From Entrophospora sp. SA101 (taxonomy: Eukaryota > Glomeromycota > Glomeromycetes > Entrophosporales > Entrophosporaceae): a DNA stretch of 14,610 nt. Positions 9,201-14,610 of this stretch are shown here, in pieces. Below the pieces are notes generated by a model that was not told the DNA's origin, made no database searches, and saw nothing but the letters and a program-made list of their open reading frames with translations. The translations under genes were made by a program, and so were the position numbers. The stretch spans positions 1 to 14,610 of the forward strand of contig CAUDNR010000722.1 in NCBI GenBank assembly GCA_958430865.1, in the 5' to 3' direction. Position 1 is the first letter of the stretch; each line of letters opens with the position of its first letter.

Positions 9201-10690
9201 TTCAATACGTATTAATAATTAATATTAATATGGCACGTATCTATAAACGTCAATCAATAGTCGAAAAAATTTTTTTATATTGGGTTAAACTTTATATGTC
9301 GATCATTAAACATTTAAGAAAAAGAGACATTTAATTAATTCTAATGTGTGTATAATTTTTTAAAAACAGTTAAAAAAAATAATTAATCAAAAAATTGATA
9401 AAACGTTAAATCTAATTCGTTAAACAAAATTATTTTATTGGCACAAAACTTCATAGTGACACCGACTAAAGAAAATTATCAGCGGTCACTTACTTTTATG
9501 GAAAGGCTTGTTCGAAATCTTTTAACTTTAAAAGTTTATAGATTAGGATTTTAATAATGATCCGCGGGGTGCATATCTAGAATTCACTTCGTTTCTGCTG
9601 TTATAAAATTATAAATATTAACAAATATACCCATATAAACCTTTCTTATGCCATCTTGGAATTACTTTCACATTATTTAAAAATTTCGTGCTACTTTCCT
9701 TTTTAATATTAAAAGGATTGTCATGTAGTACAGGCCCACGTATCAGTCACAGAACATTAGGGAACTGACATATATTAACTAATATTTTAGGAGGGGGTAG
9801 CAGAGATCTTAGTTACAAATTATTTTGTAAATAAAGTGATCATTATGGCAATTCAGCAAAAGAAAGATCTGGATTTTTTATAAATTTTGGGAGAAAATGT
9901 CACAAAATTGCCAATTGTCAACCTTTACAAAAAAAGTGTATTATTCTTTTTGTGCTATAGGATAATATTACTTTTATATATGAATAAAAAATAATTTGAT
10001 CTAAGAAATTAACATAGTTTGTGTAATGTTTGGATACTTTTCTATGTACGAAATGCAGACTTGGGGGTCTCACTGATTCATTTGCAGATCAGCAATCTAT
10101 AAAATTCTCATATACATAAATGCTATAATCAATCATCCTACATTCACTTAAACACATTTTGTCAAAAAGAGGTTGCTCTTGCTATTATGGAAGAAGAGAG
10201 AAATCATCAAGAGTCCTTGAGTTTGGTTGTTTAGATTTTCCTTTGGCAGGATGCATTGTTTTCAAATAAGTAAAAGTTGGAAGGTATTTATTACATTCAG
10301 AACAACAAAAATGCAAGTAGGTGGTTTGTTTGGTCAAAGGATGGGCAATGCAAATCATATCCAGAAATTTGAGAGAACATAATATATTATAAAGGAAATT
10401 AGGAAATTATTACTTCAAATGTTTAGTTTACCAGCAGAAATATTATTTCAATTATATTTTTTTAATACCTAAAAAAGGCAACTGATCACCATACATGCAC
10501 TTACTTGAGTTGGGGTTAGTGTTGGTTTTAGTGTTCCATGTCGCAATCCAAAAAAGGAAACCAAAGTGGTCGCAAAGTGGTGTCACAAACCATTCTTATA
10601 TGACACAAATATGGTTGCAACCATCACCAAGAATTGCGACCAGCATCTATAGTTGGTTTCCAAAAGGTTTCATCATAAGTTGAAACTAGT
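9201..10690. other. Long AT-rich intergenic stretch, no gene identified
   Basis: Frames are short and interrupted on both strands. A discontinuous frame near 10252-10402 includes YYIQNNKNASRWFVWSKDG, faintly like a protein fragment, but stop codons flank it. At 10539-10665 there are reciprocal motifs (GTCGCAAT and ATTGCGAC, GGAAACCAA and TTGGTTTCC, and the palindrome GGTTGCAACC) that could be remains of a small mobile element. They do not form a simple hairpin. Confidence 0.35.
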
Positions 10691-11275
10691 TTTGATTTTT
10701 TGACTATTGACTTTTGATTTACACTAGTTAGGGTAGTGATTTTATGATCAGTAGTGATCCTGTACTGTACCCCTTGCATTCCTGTACCATATAATCTACA
10801 ACCAATTTAACAATTTGAGAAAATATAGTACATATGTTTAATTCTGTACTGGGTTTTTTTAGCATGGTGGAAGTTCGATTTAATTGGTTGTGTAATGTGA
10901 CAAAATTGAATATACAAAAATGAAAACTTTTATATAATAATAAAGTTTGGCCAATCCCTAAATAAATAATAAATTTTCACATGTCTCAGATTTTTCAAAT
11001 TTATTTTTAGACACAACCTTTAACTGTTAACTGTTGTTAGCTTTGATAAAGGTATAAAAAGAAGGAATTCTGTAAAAATTTATGTAAAATTAAAAAAAAA
11101 TATAAAAAATATAACATATCAATCAAATTTCTTTTTATTCTTTAATATAAAAACTCTTTACCTGGCTGGTCAAATAAAATCAAAACCATTATTATTATAC
11201 TTGCTATCACTATTATTCATTATACTATTACTTATATTATTCACTATTTAACTATACTTCAATTATTTAATAAAA
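10691..11275. other. Upstream flank of the 11.3-13.8 kb element-like gene
   Basis: A 13-bp inverted repeat (ACAACCAATTTAA at 10798-10810; TTTAATTGGTTGT at 10879-10891, 12/13) lies here. A TATAAAAA box at 11053-11060 is about 215 bp before the ATG at 11276. The rest is AT-rich leader. Transposon ends may lie in this stretch but I could not define them. Confidence 0.35.
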
Positions 11276-11698
11276 ATGATGTGTAAAAATAAAAATACTG
11301 GTCCTTGTGCAGTTGAAAATTGTAAAGAAAATGAAAAAGGTCCTGAGTATGTTACTTTTAGAAATATAACTGATAAAGCATTCAATAAGTTAATGAAGCA
11401 TCCAGATTATTTAAATATAAATTAAAAAAAAATCAACAACTTTGTTTTACACATTATATGAAATATGTAGAACATAAATATAAAGAAGTGAATAAAAGTG
11501 AATTATCTGGTGAATATTCTTTGAATGACATTAAAATTAATATTACAGAAAATGGAATTCTTTTATCTGAAGAAGATTTTAGCTTACTGGTTCAAAAAAT
11601 TGAAAATTTGGAAGCAAAGGTTGAAAAAAATAAAGAAATTGAAAATATATTTAACATGAATAATATTTTTTTAACAGTTCAGAACAACTTGGAAAAAA

Positions 11699-11760
11699 GT
11701 ATTAAAATGATTATTTTTATTAATTGATTAATTATTTATTAATTGATTTTTTTATTATAG
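11699..11760 (+). other. Intron of 62 nt retained in phase
   Basis: GTATTA at the 5' end and TTTTTTTATTATAG at the 3' end. Removing 11699-11760 joins NNLEKS to SLTFADK in one frame (phase 1), and no family-like sequence is lost. It is shorter than the introns of the 7.4-9.0 kb gene. Confidence 0.55.
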
Positions 11761-13396
11761 GCTCCTTAACTTTTGCAGATAAAATTGAATTATTGACCAA
11801 TATACTTTTCCAACAACAACATAAATCAAATGAAGATATTGAATTAGATCCTATAAATTTTTGTAAATTAATTGAAGATAAAGAACCAAAGTTGAAAGGA
11901 TTTTTTAATGAACTAATAAAAATAATCCTGAAGAAAGAACATATCTGAATAAAGAATCAGCCAAAAAAGCTATTGTAGGTTTTTGTTACCTTTTAGCTGG
12001 AATAAGAAACAAATTTGTGAATAATTTTAAATTAGACCTTGGGCTTTATTTAGAAGAAAATAGAACCAATGCTGCTGCACTTGATAGATTATCAATTGCT
12101 AACCTTCTGCTTGTTACAAAACTATTCAGAATTATAAAAAAAAATTGCAGAAAATCATCAAAAAAAAGTTGAAACATATTTTACCAATTATCTTCCATAT
12201 ATGCATTATTTTAATATTGATGATTTTCATTCCATCCATGAATGGAGAAGACCTGATTCCACAACACTATCTTCTGCAGTACATATGGCAACATGCATTG
12301 CAAAAAGAATTGACAATGTTTGGGTGGTTCCTGCTAATTTTAATAATGTGCCTATTTTCAATCCAAATAATATTGACTATTCATTAATAAACTCAAAACT
12401 TATTAATAATTATAAAGGAATCTTGATATAAGTTATAATAATATAAAAATACAATGGGTTAAAGATAGAATTATTGATAATAGAAATTTTGATCATGTTG
12501 AAGTTTTAACTATTCATATATATAATGCAGATATTGAAGAAAAAAAGAAGAAAGGTCAATAGAGTCAGTAAAGATAATAAATATAAAACAACAGAGCCTT
12601 CACTCATTGGATGATTATTTGTCAGCATTAAAAATGATAACAAGTATAAATAGTTTATCAGAATATATTAAAAAAAATGTTATACCTGTAATTGCTGACT
12701 ACCCAGGACAACTCTTTCTTAGAAAAGCTATTACACTACATTCAAAAAATTTATTAAGTAATATTGATGGGATTGAAAATGTTGTTCCAATATTGGGTCC
12801 ATTGCATGTTTCTTTGAATTCAAGGGAATGTGTTGTAAAGATACCTTTAAGAAACTATTCTGTACAGTATTTGAGAAGAAAAAATTTCCCAAAAGCCTAA
12901 ACCATGGCGCATTAACCTTCTTCTCCAGTTGGCTCATGATGGATGGATGGAAATTTCAAAAGATATATTAGAAAAATTTAATAAAACAAAAGATGTGGAA
13001 TATAGAATGGTGATTGATATATTAGATAATATTATACCAGCTACCTGGATATATACACAATTCTTTTTTGATCTGGAGCTTTTGAACAATACCTTGAAAC
13101 AATTTTTCGCATCTGGACATTTTTTTTAACAAAATTCCTCTTGCTTTTTTATCTGATTATTTTTATTGGAAGCAAAATAATCATCCATTTGCAAAATTGT
13201 TAGAAAAATCATTAGTAAATTTTAATGATTATTTTGTTGAAAACATACATAGCAAAATAAGGGCACATACAAATAAATTTTCCTCTCCTGAATCAATAGT
13301 ACAAGAAACATTTATTATTGATTCTTGTAAAAAATCACCATTTGTTAATGCCTTTTCCAAAAATAAAGGTTTGGGTTGAACCGTTCCCATCCCTAA

Positions 13397-13801
13397 TTCG
13401 AATATCCATATCCATTAATTGCTAAGAAATTTGAATGGTGTCCTATTTGTCCTCATTTCAAAGAAGAACATAGATGTCGATATATTTTTGAGGATTTATT
13501 AGATAAAAAATTTACACCATGTGTGCCAAAATTTCTAGATGGTTTACACTTAGATGGATATAATGAAGAATTGAAATTAGCTTGGGAATATGATGGAGTC
13601 CAACACTTTAATCATAATAGTTTATACCATAGAAAAAATGGAGAAGTAGATTTAATAAGCCAGAAAAATTGAGATCAGAAAAAGCGCAAATTATGTAAAA
13701 GAGAAGGTATAGATCTTATTGAGATTCCCTACACAGCTGATTTATTTCCGTTCATTAAACATATATTAGAAGAAAAGAATTATTTATCGCATAATGAATA
13801 A
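13397..13801 (+). pseudogene. Zinc-ribbon plus PD-(D/E)XK-like nuclease segment
   Basis: This is the C-terminal part of the gene starting at 11276, or a separate neighbour; it is in another frame from the segment ending at 13379. It reads [19 protein letters not shown], then [35 protein letters not shown], a TGA at 13670-13672, and in the same frame [19 protein letters not shown] to TAA 13799-13801. CPIC...HRC is a zinc-ribbon-like start. The E of IFEDLL, D of LDGY, E of WEYDGVQH and the K/C-rich DQKKRKLC followed by GIDLIEIPY are arranged as in restriction-endonuclease-fold nucleases of eukaryotic mobile elements and giant viruses. Nuclease activity is inferred. One base change creating the TGA would inactivate it. 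Confidence 0.6.
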
Positions 13802-13843
13802 TTTTTATAGTATAAATAATATATTTGATATAACAATTAATAT

Positions 13844-13877
13844 AGCCGTTTTTTGTTTATATAAACAAAAAACGGCT
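13844..13877. repeat. Perfect 34-bp palindrome
   Basis: AGCCGTTTTTTGTTTAT is followed directly by its exact reverse complement, with no spacer. It lies 43 bp after the stop of the pseudogene. In RNA it would form a hairpin ending in a U-free ACGGCU strand, so it is not a simple U-tract terminator; in DNA it could extrude as a cruciform. Confidence 0.95.
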
Positions 13878-13884
13878 TAGTTTA

Positions 13885-14020
13885 GACTATTATAGTCTCA
13901 GATATGACGTGCGTTTTGCGTTCTACGACACATTTGAGTGACGTGCGTTTTGCGTTCTACGACACATTCGAGTGACATGTGTTTTGCGTTACCCCCGTCA
14001 TACCTGAGACGTTTATAGTC
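13885..14020. mobile_element. Small foldback (MITE-like) unit
   Basis: The arms 13885-13908 and 13997-14020 are inverted repeats of 24 bp (20/24 matches; for example CTCAGATATGAC against GTCATACCTGAG). The left arm itself overlaps a dyad AGACTA-TTA-TAGTCT (13884-13898). The 88-bp interior is filled by the 34-bp repeats. Calling it a MITE is inference; no target duplication was seen. Confidence 0.5.
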
Positions 14021-14157
14021 TATATATTGGGTGCTATATAGGTTGCATTCGTATTGCCATCTGAGAACCGCTGAGACATGCTCCAGTATGACGTACATTT
14101 TGCATTTTAGACCGCACTCGAGTGACGTGTATTCTGCTTTTTACGACACGCACCATG
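13906..14157. repeat. 34-bp tandem repeats, interrupted
   Basis: Units 13906-13939 and 13940-13973 are identical but for one base (GACGTGCGTTTTGCGTTC, then TACGACACATTYGAGT). A partial unit starts at 13974. Two diverged units follow at 14090-14123 and 14124-14157 after a gap of about 95 bp. Most units begin with or overlap TGACGT, a CRE/bZIP-type half site. Confidence 0.85.
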
Positions 14158-14290
14158 GTGGCGCATTTTATGTATCAGGCCACGTGGATATAATGTATGT
14201 CAGTTTAGTAATTCTGGCCAATTTCCGTCATTGGCTCACATGGGCAAAAAAAATATGTCCCTAGTATTGATTGCGGGTTGATTAGCGGAG

Positions 14291-14300
14291 TATATATTTA
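14291..14300 (+). promoter_or_regulatory. Candidate TATA box
   Basis: TATATATTTA followed by a GC-rich AAGGCGCC within the compositionally distinct right-end block. No downstream gene is visible before the window ends, so its use is unknown. Confidence 0.2.
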
Positions 14301-14355
14301 AGAAGGCGCCTGATTTTTTCAAGCCCAGACTCCGACATGTAACATTTGTGTCCAT

Positions 14356-14373
14356 CGTCCACACGTGTGGACG
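14356..14373. promoter_or_regulatory. 18-bp palindrome centred on CACGTG
   Basis: CGTCCACACGTGTGGACG is a perfect palindrome with a G-box/E-box CACGTG core, a typical bHLH or bZIP dimer target. Its role here is unknown. Confidence 0.5.
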
Positions 14374-14410
14374 GTCATCTATAAGTAGCACTCTTGGAAA
14401 ATGCTTATTT

Positions 14411-14610
14411 TGGCCTTGTATCTTGAATTCGAATGCCGGGTTTGAGGCACGAAGTGTCGAAATAGAGCTCGTGATCTGGCTTTGCATATCGCATTCGAAT
14501 GCCAGGTTTGAGGCACATAGTGCCGAAATAGTGTTCGTATCCTGGCTTTGTATGATGCATTCGAATATCGATTAAGGATGAGGCACGTAGTGCCGAATTG
14601 TTAACTGTTA
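14411..14610. repeat. 66-bp satellite, three units, runs off the window
   Basis: Units start at 14411, 14477 and 14543 (TGGCYTTGYAT...). Shared blocks include TTCGAATGCC, GGTTTGAGGCAC and AGTGCCGAA. Unit 2 holds two dyads, GCATTCGAATGC (14491-14502) and GGCAC-ATA-GTGCC wording as arms at 14512-14516 and 14520-14524 with a 3-bp loop. Units 1 and 3 hold diverged forms. The third unit diverges near the window end, so the array may stop there or continue. Confidence 0.85.

Larger units (their letters stand above)
11276..13801 (+). pseudogene. Multiply frameshifted transposon-like gene with C-terminal nuclease
   Basis: Successive frames on one strand spell one long protein, by eye a multicopy family known from Rhizophagus-type genomes. 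ATG 11276 opens a Cys segment (CKNKNTGPCAVENCKEN), broken before TAA 11423. Next come QQLCFTHYMKYVEHKYKE, a coiled-coil-like part, a 62-nt intron (11699-11760), and SLTFADKIELLTNILFQQQ. After further shifts: AIVGFCYLLAGIRNKF, DDFHSIHEWRRPDS, SLHSLDDYLSALK, VIPVIADYPGQLFLRKA, PILGPLHVSLNSRE, PKPWRINLLLQLAHDGW, IPLAFLSDYFYW and NDYFVENIHSKIRAH. The last part is the nuclease listed separately. Frame changes lie near 11410, 11920, 12140, 12420, 12560, 12895, 13129 and 13380-13397, mostly in A/T runs, plus an in-frame TGA at 13670. The D of ADYPGQ and H of GPLHVSLN resemble the GDQ...H pattern of DUF6589 proteins, suggesting a transposase-derived core (inference). As it stands it cannot make a full product. 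Confidence 0.75.

Noticed and set aside
9500..9530. GTTCGAAATC resembling a tRNA T-loop
   Set aside because: No acceptor stem, D arm or anticodon arm could be folded around it. No tRNA, rRNA or CRISPR array was seen in the window.
10252..10402. Fragment with YYIQNNKNASRWFVWSKDG, faintly reminiscent of a WGR domain
   Set aside because: Flanked and interrupted by stops; the WGR signature itself is absent.
10495..10683. 62-residue plus-strand frame
   Set aside because: Translation of repeat-like DNA with no domain features.
11021..11037. TTTAACTGTTAACTGTT resembling the window end GTTAACTGTTA
   Set aside because: A short AT-rich match about 3.6 kb apart; considered as a target duplication but not supported by any boundary.
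12145..12387. 80-residue hydrophobic plus-strand frame
   Set aside because: Shadow of the frame at 12130-12431 that carries the family motif HSIHEWRRPD.
12731..12937. 68-residue minus-strand frame
   Set aside because: Antisense of the transposon-like pseudogene core.
13898..14575. Several 66-83 residue frames on both strands
   Set aside because: They arise from the 34-bp and 66-bp repeats, whose unit lengths and richness in CG keep frames open.

Overview
The window is AT-rich eukaryotic DNA with spliced genes. Introns of about 62-104 nt with GT...AG ends, a degraded kinase of the tandemly expanded Rhizophagus type (zinc ribbon, then a 'WIPY'-like stretch and a Gly-rich loop), and two transposon-like protein families that I associate with arbuscular mycorrhizal fungi all point to a Glomeromycotina nuclear genome (Rhizophagus or a relative). 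The lineage is inferred from protein style; I ran no search.

Layout. 1-2700: a transposon-like element coding for a DUF7869-type protein with RNase H-like motifs. Its reading frame is split by one -1 shift at a slippery A/G run, and imperfect inverted repeats lie on both sides. 2700-3587: AT-rich DNA with a tandem duplication of about 146 bp. 3588-4007 (minus): a small two-exon gene of unknown function. 4647-5353 (plus): a decayed three-exon gene whose introns still join the frame. 5672-6067 (plus): a truncated kinase pseudogene. 6130-6380 (plus): a weak two-exon candidate. 7428-9009 (minus): an intact eight-exon gene for an Eaf3/MRG15-type chromodomain-MRG protein, the one clear housekeeping gene. 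9010-11275: no gene seen beyond the EAF3 upstream region. 11276-13801 (plus): a large multiply frameshifted transposon-like gene. It has an N-terminal Cys-rich segment, a central DUF6589-like region and a C-terminal zinc-ribbon plus PD-(D/E)XK-like nuclease. 13844-14610: a compositionally different, more GC-rich block of palindromes, a small foldback unit enclosing 34-bp tandem repeats, and a 66-bp satellite that runs off the window.

The parts do not form one pathway. The picture is one conserved chromatin gene in a landscape of decaying accessory genes and mobile DNA. The EAF3 exons keep an open frame through long A runs, including an 11-A run. This argues that the frameshifts elsewhere are real decay or programmed events rather than generally poor base calling, although single errors cannot be excluded.

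The most novel signals are: the A AAA AAG slip site joining the two halves of the DUF7869 protein; the apparent transposase-nuclease fusion at 11.3-13.8 kb with a retained 62-nt intron; and the palindrome and satellite block at the right end.
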